Positions 35,301 through 45,266 are shown, numbered from the stretch's first letter. The stretch is 64,000 nt of DNA from Bacteroides pyogenes DSM 20611 = JCM 6294 (GCF_000428105.1 NZ_KE386625.1:27565-91564); one strand, 5' to 3'. The notes: generated from the sequence alone by a model not told the origin. Made by a program: numbers and translations.

Positions 35301-37754
35301 CTATTCGTCATAGTTATGGAACGGGCGTACGCTGTAGCCTCTGTATTTATACTGAGGGGCCTCACCTATGGCGTGTCCATTCTCAAAAGCCATGTATCCG
35401 TTCCTCCAAGCCTGATAGGTGCTGGGCGGAGGAGGCGAAGATGTCCAGAAATTAAATGCGGTATTTAGCTGGCTAACCGATCCGGGTATAGTGCCCCCCG
35501 GAATACCTGAAGAAAGATTGCCGGAAAATGGAGATAAATCCCCTGAGCGCTCTATCGTATAGTTGAACACTCTGCCCGGGATCTGTTCTTGCGCTTGCCA
35601 CCAAGCAAGGGTCAACTGGTTGATAGTCGGTATAGCGGCATCTCCGCCCAGATATACGACTCTTATATTTACGGCGCTTCCTGATGATCCACCGGGATAG
35701 TTAACACTTTTTAGCTCGTAGAAATAAGCGCAAACCATTGAGTTGTCCGGTGCGAGGGGATATTCGGCATTGGCTCCTTGCACTCCTTTTTGAAAACGAA
35801 GCACTGACATTTTCCATGGTGAAAGGAGCTTATATTCGCTTTTGTATGTATGCTTTTGCCCTCCGATGTTTATTTTCTCATGCCGTGGGCTTGTGTTTGG
35901 AGGAAGTGAAGCTGTGTTCCACGCAAAAAAACCATGCGGGGGCAGAATTCCTCCCCATTCTTCGGCCGAAGGCAGGTGGTATTTGTCTTTCAGCAAGGGG
36001 TCTTCGAAGAGTTTCAGCCCATTCGGGTTGTGGGTGGCATCCGTTGTTCCTGTGCATACATACCAGTTATAGTAGCCGCTTGCACCGAATTGGTTGTCAT
36101 TGGCCCAACGCAACGGCCCGTCGGTTTGTGCGGCAGTGGCTCCGGTCCCCGGTATATAACCGTATGCAGAACCTCCTGCAAGGTTATATTCGCTCATATA
36201 TTCGGGTGGCAGTTTGCCCACCTTTACTTTTATTTCCATTTCCGCTGCTCCGGCTTTGAGTTTGAAGCTTCCTCTGGCGTATAGTTTGTTCGTGGTTATG
36301 TTCAAGACAACAGTGCCGTCTGTCGTTGTTTGCGTATTCGACAGCGTACACCATGCCGGGACATCGGCTGTCGTCCACCCTCCCGTGTTTTCGGTGGTGA
36401 TGGTAAGCGGGCGTCCCGTAGTGGCCGCAGAGAAAGGGATATACACTTCTCTCTTATCCACCGTCAGCCGCTTGTTGCCCGGCACTTTCACCTCCTCCTG
36501 TACTTCGTTCCATGGAACGATGCGGCATTTGATTTTACTTACTCCCTTAAAAGCTTCTTCCGCAGTAAGGGCTCCCCCAGTGCCGTCCCACTCCTCCGGT
36601 TCTATCACGTAATGATGTCCACGCAGCAAATCCATGAAGCCGGTCCCTGCCGGTTGAGCATAATCGCGGAAGTCGAAGCGATGCCAACCTGTCGCAGGGC
36701 CTCCGAGAAAGTGTACCACAAGGCAGGTGGCATCGAGTGCCGAACCTGTATTCGCCTTTGAATTGTCCGATTCAAACATGTAAAAAGAGACCTCACCGCC
36801 TGTTCCATCATAGGTCAAGGGAACATAGGAAGACAAAGTATGATGTGTTCCCTGCGCTTGCGTGGCACCCGCAGGGACGGTAGGTGTAGCTACGGAAAGG
36901 CTTGCCGGCCGAAAGTTATCAGGAGCCACACGCCCTTTGCTGCGGAAGTTGTATGCCTCGAAGTGCAGGCCGTTATACCATAGGTTAATTCCTGCAGGAG
37001 AATATAGCTGGGAGGTTTTCTCCCTATAAGTGAACTTCACTACCGAGCGTATCATTGTCACTTCTTTGGGAGCGCCGGAAGGAGAAAAGCCCTCGCCTAC
37101 CACTTCGTTGAGAAGCTCGCCCCACATGGGCATGCCTTTTGCAAAGTCCGGCGTGCCGTCGGCCGTGGCGGGCAACAGCAGGCGGGCCATCACCGCCTCT
37201 TTCTGTTCGCCATAGGTGGCGTCCAGCGCATCCACCTGCGTGCGCACATTGGCAAGCACCACGAGCGTCTGTGCCTCCGGGCTGTCCACCAGCTTCACTT
37301 CTACCTTACCCTGCCCCGGACTCGTCTGGGTGTACGTTCCTATGGAGCGATAGAAGAATGTTCCTTCCTTTATGTTCGTTGGATCCAATGGGTTTACCTT
37401 GAACGAAAGTACGTCCACCGTTTGTATGTCGGTCTCGTTCACGGCACGCGTCATCGGGCCGCGCGAAGCAGGCATGGCGGCATCCATCGTGAGCGGAGCA
37501 TCGGTTTCGGCATATACCGTGAGCGGAGCATCGGTGGCAAAACTGCCTGTACCCTTGAGCTGCGTCGGGGATGACCCGTCCGCCGATCCCTGCTGCTTGA
37601 AGACAAGTTGCAAGGTTGCCGTGTGCTCCGGCACGGGTGACGGGGCTTGCTCGCTGTCGGCGCAGGCAGACAGCAACACGCCTGTCGCGAGAAGAATTCT
37701 CGCCATCGGCGACAGGATAACGTTGAATGCTTTGTGATAGATAGATATTTCCAT
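35301..37754 (-). CDS. Fimbrial tip-like lipoprotein, C-terminal FISUMP-like domain (second copy)
   Basis: An 817-residue surface lipoprotein; lipobox VLLSAC gives Cys31, or fewer residues before it if the internal Met17 is the start. The N-terminal 450 residues have the beta-rich repeats of Mfa/Fim-type fimbrial proteins (ETDIQTVDVLSFKVNPLD). The C-terminal 300 contain GYYNWYVCTG, YHLPSAEEWGGIL and RGYSVRPF, as in Fibrobacter major-paralogue-type domains. It is paralogous to the gene just upstream. Last gene of the fimbrial operon; probably a tip adhesin. Confidence 0.75.
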   Translation of the reverse strand: MEISIYHKAFNVILSPMARILLATGVLLSACADSEQAPSPVPEHTATLQLVFKQQGSADGSSPTQLKGTGSFATDAPLTVYAETDAPLTMDAAMPASRGPMTRAVNETDIQTVDVLSFKVNPLDPTNIKEGTFFYRSIGTYTQTSPGQGKVEVKLVDSPEAQTLVVLANVRTQVDALDATYGEQKEAVMARLLLPATADGTPDFAKGMPMWGELLNEVVGEGFSPSGAPKEVTMIRSVVKFTYREKTSQLYSPAGINLWYNGLHFEAYNFRSKGRVAPDNFRPASLSVATPTVPAGATQAQGTHHTLSSYVPLTYDGTGGEVSFYMFESDNSKANTGSALDATCLVVHFLGGPATGWHRFDFRDYAQPAGTGFMDLLRGHHYVIEPEEWDGTGGALTAEEAFKGVSKIKCRIVPWNEVQEEVKVPGNKRLTVDKREVYIPFSAATTGRPLTITTENTGGWTTADVPAWCTLSNTQTTTDGTVVLNITTNKLYARGSFKLKAGAAEMEIKVKVGKLPPEYMSEYNLAGGSAYGYIPGTGATAAQTDGPLRWANDNQFGASGYYNWYVCTGTTDATHNPNGLKLFEDPLLKDKYHLPSAEEWGGILPPHGFFAWNTASLPPNTSPRHEKINIGGQKHTYKSEYKLLSPWKMSVLRFQKGVQGANAEYPLAPDNSMVCAYFYELKSVNYPGGSSGSAVNIRVVYLGGDAAIPTINQLTLAWWQAQEQIPGRVFNYTIERSGDLSPFSGNLSSGIPGGTIPGSVSQLNTAFNFWTSSPPPPSTYQAWRNGYMAFENGHAIGEAPQYKYRGYSVRPFHNYDE

Positions 37755-37877
37755 TATATATTCGTTTTTTTGCTTATTGTCTTTTTCTCGTGAGCGTTTC
37801 CGTTTTTTCTCTTATACTGCCTCTCACTGAACATCAATCGCCCGGAGATGATGGAATGGGGCAGTACACCACCCCGA

Positions 37878-40247
37878 TTATTCATCGGAAAACGGACGGA
37901 CGGTAATTCCTCCAGCGCAGATATTGTAATCCCAATCATATCTCATCCATGCCTCCCCTAACGCAAAGATTAGCTGCCAGCCTCCAGAGGTATAGTATGC
38001 CGTGGAAGACTGATAGGAAAATCTACTCCCGCAATTTCTAAGAATAGCACTACCTTGAACCTCACCGGCTAAAGGAAAGATGCGGGTAACGACATTGCCG
38101 GGAGTAGCGGCTTGGGCAGTCCACCAATTCTCATCACGGATGGTATTGATGTCTCCGGTAAAACTGTTGCCTAAATAAACGGCTTGCACCTTTATTTGCG
38201 AGGAAAGCGGGGGCCCTGTCGGGATCAATTCGTAGCGGTAAGCACAGAGCATCCTGTTGTCGGTGGCTTTAGGAAAAATTATCTCAGAAGAACCAGAATC
38301 ATTCTGAGGGGCCCCTGTAGCCGGTTTGAAACGCAAAGCATATGTGACATTGCTCCCCGTGTTTGCATAATCGCTGGCAAATGTTTTTTTGATGCCACCG
38401 AACTCAATGGCTTCGTTGATGTCATTATGAATTATTGATGAATTTAATGATATTCCATAATCATAGATATAACAGAAAACACCTGCCCATTCCCATCTTG
38501 AAGGTAAGTGGTAGCCTTTGCCTGCTCCCGAAGTGAAGAAAGCATCACTGAACAAGTTCTTACCGGAGGGATTACCTTGCGAATTTCGTATGCCATTGCA
38601 AACGTACCAGTTGTAATAGCCGCTCTCGTTGTTTTTATGGCTCGTGGCCCAACGCACGTTAGAGTCGCTTTGAGCCGATGTGGAAGGGATTCCGGAAGGT
38701 TCGTCAGAGGAGGAAAACGCGGCACTGTATTGACTGCCGCCGGCAAGATTATGCATCGCCACGTAGTCTAAAGGCATTTTACCGATCTGCTCCACATTCA
38801 CTTTCGTGTACAGCCGTCCGGCACGCACTTCGAGATACCCGTTCTTGAAACTCTTACCGTCGGTGATTGCTTGTACGGTGGCATTCATGTTCGCCGCGCT
38901 GGTGCTTACACTCGGCTGCAACCAGTCTCCTGTGGGAATTGTACCATCGTCGTTGAACGCCCGCACGCTGAAACCACCCGTAACATTGGTAAACACTTCC
39001 ACCTTGTTGTCTGTACTTGCTGGGGTTTTCTTCCCTTTGAGCGTCATAGACGTGCGCGACACGGCAATATACTGCCCCACGTCGTTGAACGTCACATCCG
39101 TGAACGCTTCATCTACCATGACAGACGTCACCACGATGTTTGGGTTGGTATGGTTTTCCGGGCTTCTCAACGCATCTTCGATAGTTTGGAATCCCGGCCC
39201 TTTCACTTCCTTGATGGTGAAGATGTAGCGGTGGTTGCGCAGGATGGGCATAGACTTTCCCTTTTCATAAGGAGGCACTCCGCCACGCTTGATGCCGTCC
39301 CACGTATAATCCAATCGGTAGTAATAGATATTGCTTTGGTATGAGAGTTGCAGCACGATGCAGGGACGGTCGTAGCCGGAGGTGGTGAGGGTGGCAGAGG
39401 TGGCAGGCTGCTCGTTCAGGTAATAGGTGATGAGCGGGCTGCCGGTATTGCCCATTCCTCGAAGCGGATCGCCGCTATTGGCTTTTTGCAGCACGGCAGG
39501 CAGCGTGGGCTCCATATAGCCCGACTGTGCAGCGTCGGTATTGTATGTTCCGAGGTCTACCCAGACACATCCGTTGCCTACGGGGTTGACGAAGTAAACT
39601 TCTTCCGCTATTGTGCCGGCTCCCGAAGTTGCCGGATTGATGATGTCCACCCGCGCCAACATGCGGATAAGCGGTATCACCTGAGTAATGGTTTGCGGCA
39701 CGCCCGCTTTTATCTCTATGCCTCCCGCCGGGGCATACTCGCCGTACATCGGGATGTAGCTGTCCGCCCCCGCTCCTCCTTTTTGCCCGAATCTGCCCGT
39801 AACTTCCACTTGTTTAAGGTCATCGTATGTGGATCCCACATTGATGTTGTTCAGTTCCGTTTCGGCATTGGCTACGAGAGCTATACGTTTGTATGTTCCT
39901 GCGGTGACGGATATGCTGAAGATTTTCGTATTCGGATCCGAAGTACCGCCAACAGGGAACGGGGTGTAGGAGATATTTTTTTTCACCTTGACCTTCTCCG
40001 TGCCACCTTCATCGGCGAACATCAGCACGGTAATCTTGTCTATTTTTTCCTCATGTACTCCACGGGTATTTGCTGCCCGAAAATCGGGAATGTGAAGGGT
40101 AAGCGTCACTTCGGCTGTTTCACCTTTGCCGGGCGTAGGGAGAGCAGGAAGAATGGGGTCGTCTTGCCGACACGAGAGTACGAGCGGCAAGAATAACAAG
40201 ACCGACAGCAGATTGCGAAATGGTATGATGATTGAACTACTTGGCAT
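37878..40247 (-). CDS. Fimbrial tip-like lipoprotein, C-terminal FISUMP-like domain (first copy)
   Basis: A 789-residue lipoprotein with lipobox LPLVLSC (Cys26). The first domain (EVTLTLHIPDFRAANTRGVHEEKIDKITVLMF) is typical of fimbrillin-fold proteins whose strand is completed by a donor subunit. The second half shares SGYYNWYVCNG, GKGYHLPSRWEWAGVF and a terminal GGITVRPFSDE with its 817-residue neighbour. The pair likely arose by duplication and offers two alternative or successive tip proteins. Confidence 0.76.
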   Translation of the reverse strand: MPSSSIIIPFRNLLSVLLFLPLVLSCRQDDPILPALPTPGKGETAEVTLTLHIPDFRAANTRGVHEEKIDKITVLMFADEGGTEKVKVKKNISYTPFPVGGTSDPNTKIFSISVTAGTYKRIALVANAETELNNINVGSTYDDLKQVEVTGRFGQKGGAGADSYIPMYGEYAPAGGIEIKAGVPQTITQVIPLIRMLARVDIINPATSGAGTIAEEVYFVNPVGNGCVWVDLGTYNTDAAQSGYMEPTLPAVLQKANSGDPLRGMGNTGSPLITYYLNEQPATSATLTTSGYDRPCIVLQLSYQSNIYYYRLDYTWDGIKRGGVPPYEKGKSMPILRNHRYIFTIKEVKGPGFQTIEDALRSPENHTNPNIVVTSVMVDEAFTDVTFNDVGQYIAVSRTSMTLKGKKTPASTDNKVEVFTNVTGGFSVRAFNDDGTIPTGDWLQPSVSTSAANMNATVQAITDGKSFKNGYLEVRAGRLYTKVNVEQIGKMPLDYVAMHNLAGGSQYSAAFSSSDEPSGIPSTSAQSDSNVRWATSHKNNESGYYNWYVCNGIRNSQGNPSGKNLFSDAFFTSGAGKGYHLPSRWEWAGVFCYIYDYGISLNSSIIHNDINEAIEFGGIKKTFASDYANTGSNVTYALRFKPATGAPQNDSGSSEIIFPKATDNRMLCAYRYELIPTGPPLSSQIKVQAVYLGNSFTGDINTIRDENWWTAQAATPGNVVTRIFPLAGEVQGSAILRNCGSRFSYQSSTAYYTSGGWQLIFALGEAWMRYDWDYNICAGGITVRPFSDE

Positions 40248-40295
40248 AATATATTGTTTTTATGATTTGCGTTTCATGATTGACTGACGTGTTTT

Positions 40296-41210
40296 TCACA
40301 CTCCCCCTGGTTTCACATTCTGGTTTTCCCAGTCCTTAATCGTTATCTTCGCGTGTCCGTTTGTAAATGTAATCTCGATGGGGATCACGATTTCGTTTTC
40401 ATCCCCTATCTGTATGTTGTACTTTCTGATAAGGTCTGCTATCGAGATGGGCGGCACGATGTGGTTTCCCGCGTTGTCTTTGAGTTCTATCAGAGCGGGC
40501 GTGTCCGCTCCGAATCTCGGCACGTCTATCACGGCTACGGCCTCTTTCTTCGTCCCGTCGTATTCCACCGACGGAACATATGTCTTTCCCTGCTCCACCG
40601 GAAGCACTTTCCATTCTCCCGTATCATTATCCTTTACAGGGTGCAGGGCGGACGCCAACCCGTCCATTCTTATCTTGGGTTGCAAGCTTATCCCTTTCAG
40701 CAGCACGCTCATACGGATGGTCTTGGTGCTGAACTTAACCTCTGTTTCCATACCTGCATTGCGCTCGTTCACGCTCAGGCTCGCCGTTGCAAACAGCAGC
40801 CTGTCGAGTGTGGGAATCTCTTGCGAAGTTTGCGCCTGCGGATGCTCCACGAACAAATCGGCAATGGTTTTTCCTGTTTGGAATCCTCCGAGCTTGCTGT
40901 TTTCTGCCGATGCGTTCGCCCAGCAAACAACCGTGTATTCCCCTTGGGGAAGGTAAAGTTCCGTCCCCTGAAACTTCATGAGTTCGCTTTTGGGGATTGT
41001 CAGGGTCTGTTCTATGCTCCCGTCCGGACAGTAGACGCACAGTGTCACCTGCTCCACACGCTCCCCGAACAGGTCCTTGACGGCGCCTTGAGGAAAATAA
41101 GTGAATCGTAACCGGGTATCCAGCGGACATCCCTCCAAAGACTCCCTGATGCACCCTGTGGTCAAAAGCACAGGAAGCATTAGGAAGAAATAGATTTTAA
41201 ACAATTTCAT
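40296..41210 (-). CDS. FimB/Mfa2-family fimbrial anchor lipoprotein
   Basis: A 304-residue lipoprotein (lipobox LLTTGC, Cys20) with the features of Mfa2/FimB anchors, which fix the fimbria in the outer membrane and limit its length: CIRESLEGCPLDTRLRFTYF, YLPQGEYTVVCWAN and a C-terminal ENEIVIPIEITFTNGHAKITIKDW. It is read after the fimbrillin gene across a 360-base structured gap and before the two tip-like genes. Confidence 0.87.
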   Translation of the reverse strand: MKLFKIYFFLMLPVLLTTGCIRESLEGCPLDTRLRFTYFPQGAVKDLFGERVEQVTLCVYCPDGSIEQTLTIPKSELMKFQGTELYLPQGEYTVVCWANASAENSKLGGFQTGKTIADLFVEHPQAQTSQEIPTLDRLLFATASLSVNERNAGMETEVKFSTKTIRMSVLLKGISLQPKIRMDGLASALHPVKDNDTGEWKVLPVEQGKTYVPSVEYDGTKKEAVAVIDVPRFGADTPALIELKDNAGNHIVPPISIADLIRKYNIQIGDENEIVIPIEITFTNGHAKITIKDWENQNVKPGGV

Positions 41211-41570
41211 GCGTTGTGTATTTAATAGTGATACTGATGCGTTATGAGTCAGGATCAGGTTATATTATATATTGGTTCTATAAATTTTTAATTATTGCTA
41301 AGCTTTACGCTTCCCTTTTGCCGTGGAATAAGCCGTCCGCCACTTTATGGCTCCCGACGTCTTTATCCCAACAGGGATGACTGTTTAAAACGGGATGGAA
41401 CCATGCTGCGGATTTTCCCAAACCTTGAAGAAGGCTTCGCCCATCCCGTTTTGTAAACAAACATTCTTAGTGAAAAAAAGCAGAGTGGGATTCACATCGG
41501 ACTCTGCCGAAAAAACTTCTTAACTAATTAATATCTTTGAATTTATGATTTATTATAACTGATTTTTATT
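41211..41570. other. Structured gap between fimbrillin and anchor genes
   Basis: No gene. It holds the fimbrillin terminator (41473-41507) and a further 12-bp inverted repeat, AAAACGGGATGG at 41387-41398 and its complement at 41441-41452, with a 42-base loop. No full Bacteroides promoter was found, so the anchor and tip genes probably depend on read-through. Confidence 0.65.
41473..41507 (-). terminator. Intrinsic terminator after the major fimbrillin gene
   Basis: On the leftward transcript GCAGAGT (41507-41501) pairs with ACTCTGC (41486-41480), followed by seven U (41479-41473). It lies inside the operon, so it should reduce transcription of the anchor and tip genes relative to the fimbrillin. 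Confidence 0.85.
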
Positions 41571-42737
41571 TTATAAATTAGGTTTAACTGCTACAACTTC
41601 CCAAGGTTTAACTGTAACTTTCAACCAAACTCCTACGGCATCGGTGTTAGGAACTGGAGTCAGATTGCTTTCATCGAATTTGAAATTGGCTTTACTGATG
41701 GTATAGATTTTACCTTTTTCCAATTTCACAATATCACCAGTTCCACTATCCTTGAAACCTCTTACAGTTAAGAACTGAGTTCCACTGATAGTTACACCAC
41801 TGCCCGGGGTGGTAGTTATATTGCTCAACTTGAATACAAGCTGCAACTGAGCATTGGCTGTTGTGCCCTCGTTCTGGAAAGCATGATAAGCCCAACGTTT
41901 GCTTGAAGGACTCGGAGTCACTTCAAGGCCTACAGCCGATAAAGCAGGATCAAACTTATCGTAAAGTTTACCTGCGTCTACCGTAGCATATTCTGTACCG
42001 GGAGCATCTTGTTCATACTTCAACACGTCAGTTCCATATTGTATTTGGTTAATTGAGCTTCCGTCTCCCATCTTCAACTTTTCAAAGAAGTTGGTCAGGT
42101 AGATACCAGCCAAATCAAAGCCGCTTACAGCACCTTGAGCTTGCAAACCCTCAATCTCGATACGGGCCACAGAGGGAATCAATGTGACTTCGGCATATTT
42201 GTCTTGAGCCGACATGCCGACAATCGGAGCAGAGCCTGAACCGTCCCACTGATTGATAGTAGCAGCAAGATGTCCCAGCAGAATGTTATCCTTATCATTT
42301 TGTGTTTTAATATTAATCTCAAGGTTTTCAACCGCAGTGATCAAACCACCCGTAGGCAAGGATATAGTTGCGGGTACATTACCACGTACCAATACTCTGT
42401 CTGCTACTGCAGGCACATCAGTAATCTGAGCTCCCGTTGCAAGAGTTGAAATAGAAGGTGCGGTGGAATTTGTGACTTTTACATATTTCTGAATGTTTTT
42501 GGTAGCATCGTCATAAAAGTATATGTGCAAATTCGTGACCGGAGCGGTTGTACCAGTTGTAAGCTCATCTTCCGTGGCTCTCGTCTGCTGTTTTAAATCC
42601 AGTTTCATAAACACCGTTTTCTTTTCCCCTTTAGTTACATCAGGGACTTCATTTCCCTCGTTGCTGCACGCAGTGAACATCGCTCCCAGCGCACACATAG
42701 TCAATAAACTCTTGAATAGATTCTTTTTCATAATCAT
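41571..42737 (-). CDS. Major fimbrillin lipoprotein (Mfa1/FimA-like)
   Basis: A 388-residue lipoprotein (MFTACSNEGNEVPD, lipid Cys24; the start may be Met3). The N-terminal part KTVFMKLDLKQQTRATEDE with a Lys/Arg-rich processing region and the following VTNLHIYFYDDATKNIQKYV are typical of Bacteroidales fimbrillins. These are cleaved after an Arg and polymerise by strand exchange. The terminator just after it fits a highly expressed major subunit. Third gene of the operon. Confidence 0.85.
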   Translation of the reverse strand: MIMKKNLFKSLLTMCALGAMFTACSNEGNEVPDVTKGEKKTVFMKLDLKQQTRATEDELTTGTTAPVTNLHIYFYDDATKNIQKYVKVTNSTAPSISTLATGAQITDVPAVADRVLVRGNVPATISLPTGGLITAVENLEINIKTQNDKDNILLGHLAATINQWDGSGSAPIVGMSAQDKYAEVTLIPSVARIEIEGLQAQGAVSGFDLAGIYLTNFFEKLKMGDGSSINQIQYGTDVLKYEQDAPGTEYATVDAGKLYDKFDPALSAVGLEVTPSPSSKRWAYHAFQNEGTTANAQLQLVFKLSNITTTPGSGVTISGTQFLTVRGFKDSGTGDIVKLEKGKIYTISKANFKFDESNLTPVPNTDAVGVWLKVTVKPWEVVAVKPNL

Positions 42738-42818
42738 AAAAATTAAATTAATAAATAGAATAAATAGTTAGAAACTTTCTTATGTATTTTATATATTCTG
42801 TTATTTCTGTTATGGGGT

Positions 42819-44555
42819 TTATATTCCGTTTTCTCCCGAGGCTATCTTGTCGAGTTCCTCTTTCAATCCCACAAATTGCGGTATCAAATCCGAAAGTTCG
42901 GGGTCCATGTTTACTCTCAGCACCATGTCCGGGTCTCTTCGGCAAGCCTCCAGCAGGTGTTCTACGGCTTCGTACGCATTTTGAAGTCTCGCGCATACCA
43001 CCGCATAGATGTACTCCCTCCTTGCGCTTTTGGGCAATTGGGCGAGCAGGTCCGCCGCTTCGCTGTGGTATCCCAGGCAGGTGAGGCACAAAGCCGTGTT
43101 GTAGTCAGGGTATTTTTCCAATATTTTCAATGCAGCCCTGTATTCGCGCTCCTGCAAAAGCCGTAGCCCTTCGGCGTATTCTTTACCTTCCGGGGTATAA
43201 GAAGGTTCGCTTTCCAAGCTGTCGGGAAGCGATGCTACGCCGGAGGATGCTACGGTGAAGCGTTCCAGAGCGGAACGGTCGAGCAGGTCGCTGAGTGAGG
43301 CGATCACAAACACAAGGGTGTCTGAGGGGGCAGGTGTCCAGGTGCTCATGTCGCTCGCTTCAACGATACTGCCCAAACGCAGTTGCAGTTTCTTCATCCC
43401 TTCGGTCACCGGCAGGGTAATTTCGTACGGATAGGTGTAATCTTTTCCCGGAATGCCGGTTTCGCGTACTGCCACCGAGTCTATATAAGGATATCTTATC
43501 ATCCGCCTGCGTATTTCATCGCGGTTGCGGTCGTTCATCTCGTTGCGGGCAATCTCGTCGAAGAAGTACCGGTTGCGTGAGATTTCGGTGGAGTCTCCTG
43601 TGGTGAAAGCATAATTTTTTATGTCCGAAAGGCTTCTCCCGCTTATGTACAGATCGCGATACTTCCCCGGTACACGCGCGGCGGTAAGTTCCCTGTGCAT
43701 CTTGTACATGGGCCAGAAATTCGCCTGCCTTTGATATTTGCGGTTGTAGGCATATCCCAATCCCACGGTGTCTTTTCCCGTGATGTATCTTTTCACCCTT
43801 TCTTCGATGCGTTTGCGATCCAGGCGGTGGCGAAGCTTCGTGCGGTTGGCCTCGGTGCGCATGTTGAAAAAGTTCTGCCTGTCGAGCGTCAACCTTTTCC
43901 ACCTCTCGTATGCCAGCTGTCTGTCGCGTTCTTTGCCGTAAAGCCCATAGTACAAGTCTTGCCTTTTGCGGATGTCACGGGCGATACCTTTCTTATCGAG
44001 AAATATGCTGTCGTAGGCAGAAGGATCAATAATGCCTTTGAGGAACAAATCGTACGAATGATAGTCCCTCTCCTGCATGCGGGCGAACTCGCTACCCGAC
44101 AATACAACCGGGGGGAGCGCCGTTTCCGTGCTGTCGTTCGTTCGGAGCAAAGGGGTGAGCGTAACCCTCCAGCAACTGTCGATAAGCACTCCGGGTACTT
44201 TGACATTGAACTCCAGCCTGACAGAGCCTTGCCGCATGGTGACCTGCTTGATGACCTTTCGGGAGGCTACGATGTCGACCCTCTCCAATTCTACGCTCCG
44301 CCATATGTCAGTGGCGCTGTCTTGCACGGTTGCAGTGTTTCCCTCAATGGTATCCGCTTTTTGCTCGAACTTCACTTTCTCCGACAGTATTCCCGTTTGT
44401 CCCGTTTCTTCTCTTGGCAGTTCAACGTTCGGTCGTCGCGCTTGCATAAACAAGCGCATGGTTTTGGGTTCTCTTAAAGACGAGCATGAGAACATCAGGC
44501 TTGTCCCCGCGCAAATTCCTGCAATGAACAATTTTTTATTTATGGCTTTCATCAT
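42819..44555 (-). CDS. Fimbrial-locus lipoprotein with TPR-like C-terminus
   Basis: A 578-residue lipoprotein (lipobox SLMFSC, Cys24). The middle is very rich in Arg and Lys (DRKRIEERVKRYITGK). Residues 460-570 form TPR-like helical repeats (EGLRLLQEREYRAALKILEKYPDYNTALCLTCLGYHSEAADLL). It lies between the DUF3575 and fimbrillin genes, as in other Bacteroides fimbrial loci. It may aid assembly or regulation at the outer membrane; this is inference. Confidence 0.72.
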   Translation of the reverse strand: MMKAINKKLFIAGICAGTSLMFSCSSLREPKTMRLFMQARRPNVELPREETGQTGILSEKVKFEQKADTIEGNTATVQDSATDIWRSVELERVDIVASRKVIKQVTMRQGSVRLEFNVKVPGVLIDSCWRVTLTPLLRTNDSTETALPPVVLSGSEFARMQERDYHSYDLFLKGIIDPSAYDSIFLDKKGIARDIRKRQDLYYGLYGKERDRQLAYERWKRLTLDRQNFFNMRTEANRTKLRHRLDRKRIEERVKRYITGKDTVGLGYAYNRKYQRQANFWPMYKMHRELTAARVPGKYRDLYISGRSLSDIKNYAFTTGDSTEISRNRYFFDEIARNEMNDRNRDEIRRRMIRYPYIDSVAVRETGIPGKDYTYPYEITLPVTEGMKKLQLRLGSIVEASDMSTWTPAPSDTLVFVIASLSDLLDRSALERFTVASSGVASLPDSLESEPSYTPEGKEYAEGLRLLQEREYRAALKILEKYPDYNTALCLTCLGYHSEAADLLAQLPKSARREYIYAVVCARLQNAYEAVEHLLEACRRDPDMVLRVNMDPELSDLIPQFVGLKEELDKIASGENGI

Positions 44556-44613
44556 ACGTGATCTTTGTTTGAAAAAGTTATGGTATCGGTAGAAAAGTAA
44601 AAGCAGACAGAAA

Positions 44614-45165
44614 CTAAAACAAGTACACCAGATTGACTGCCGTGCGTGTGGGCACGAGCCTTACCCCGTTGTCTTTGGCCACTCGTTTTCCACAGTGCAC
44701 GCACCTGAAACGCTCCCAGTCGGCCCATACGATTCCCGCTCCGAGTTCGAACTCGATGTTCCATCTCCTCGACAGGGGGCGTACCCATCCGGCGGAAATG
44801 CCTCCGCCCCATGCGGTGCCTTCGTAACGGTAACGATGCCCGAATATCCCGCCTGCGTTGTATATTGAAAATACCCCGTGGATCCCGAAGAAGTATCCTC
44901 CGCCGTAGGATTCCCTCATCCAGTACCGGACTCCGGGTTCCACGGTGAAATTCTTCAGCTTTGCGTCGCTCCATAAATTGAAAGGGTTATACTGTACGGG
45001 CAGATGCGCCGTCCATCGTGTGGAGAATGCCATGGAGCCTTCCACGTTTAGGTTTCCGGTTGCCATTCCTACAAGATTGGTACGCACCGAATAAAATTGC
45101 GCCATGGAATGTTTAGGAAAAAATAGGCACAGTAGCAATGCCGGAAGTAAATAAAGTTTTTTGTT
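44614..45165 (-). CDS. DUF3575 outer-membrane beta-barrel-like protein
   Basis: Start Met at 45165 (MNKKLYLLPALLLCLFF) is preferred over 45180; the product is 183 residues with a cleavable signal ending HSMAQF. Amphipathic strands alternate (VRTNLVGMATGNLNVEGSMAF, WTAHLPVQYNPF, GVRYWMRESYGGGYFFGIH, LELGAGIVWADWERF-type) and the chain ends in an aromatic residue, as in small outer membrane barrels. First gene of the fimbrial operon, directly after the invertible segment. Confidence 0.8.
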   Translation of the reverse strand, partial: NKKLYLLPALLLCLFFPKHSMAQFYSVRTNLVGMATGNLNVEGSMAFSTRWTAHLPVQYNPFNLWSDAKLKNFTVEPGVRYWMRESYGGGYFFGIHGVFSIYNAGGIFGHRYRYEGTAWGGGISAGWVRPLSRRWNIEFELGAGIVWADWERFRCVHCGKRVAKDNGVRLVPTRTAVNLVYLF

Positions 45166-45246
45166 CATAAGGTTCAACATTTGGAGCAGGAAAAATTCCG
45201 CCCGTTACCTATTACTTATGTTTATGTATGCTAGGAAAAAATTCCA

Positions 45247-45266
45247 TTACTTGGTAGGTAACGGAA
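45247..45266 (+). repeat. Left inverted repeat of the invertible promoter segment
   Basis: TTACTTGGTAGGTAACGGAA, perfectly inverted at 45517-45536. A related partial site (CCGTTACCTA at 45202-45211) lies just outside on the fimbrial side. Together with an adjacent tyrosine recombinase this marks a recombination site. Confidence 0.88.

Noticed and set aside
41571..45180. Polysaccharide or Sus-type locus
   Set aside because: No SusC/SusD pair, glycosyltransferase or glycoside hydrolase is present; the lipoproteins have fimbrial signatures.
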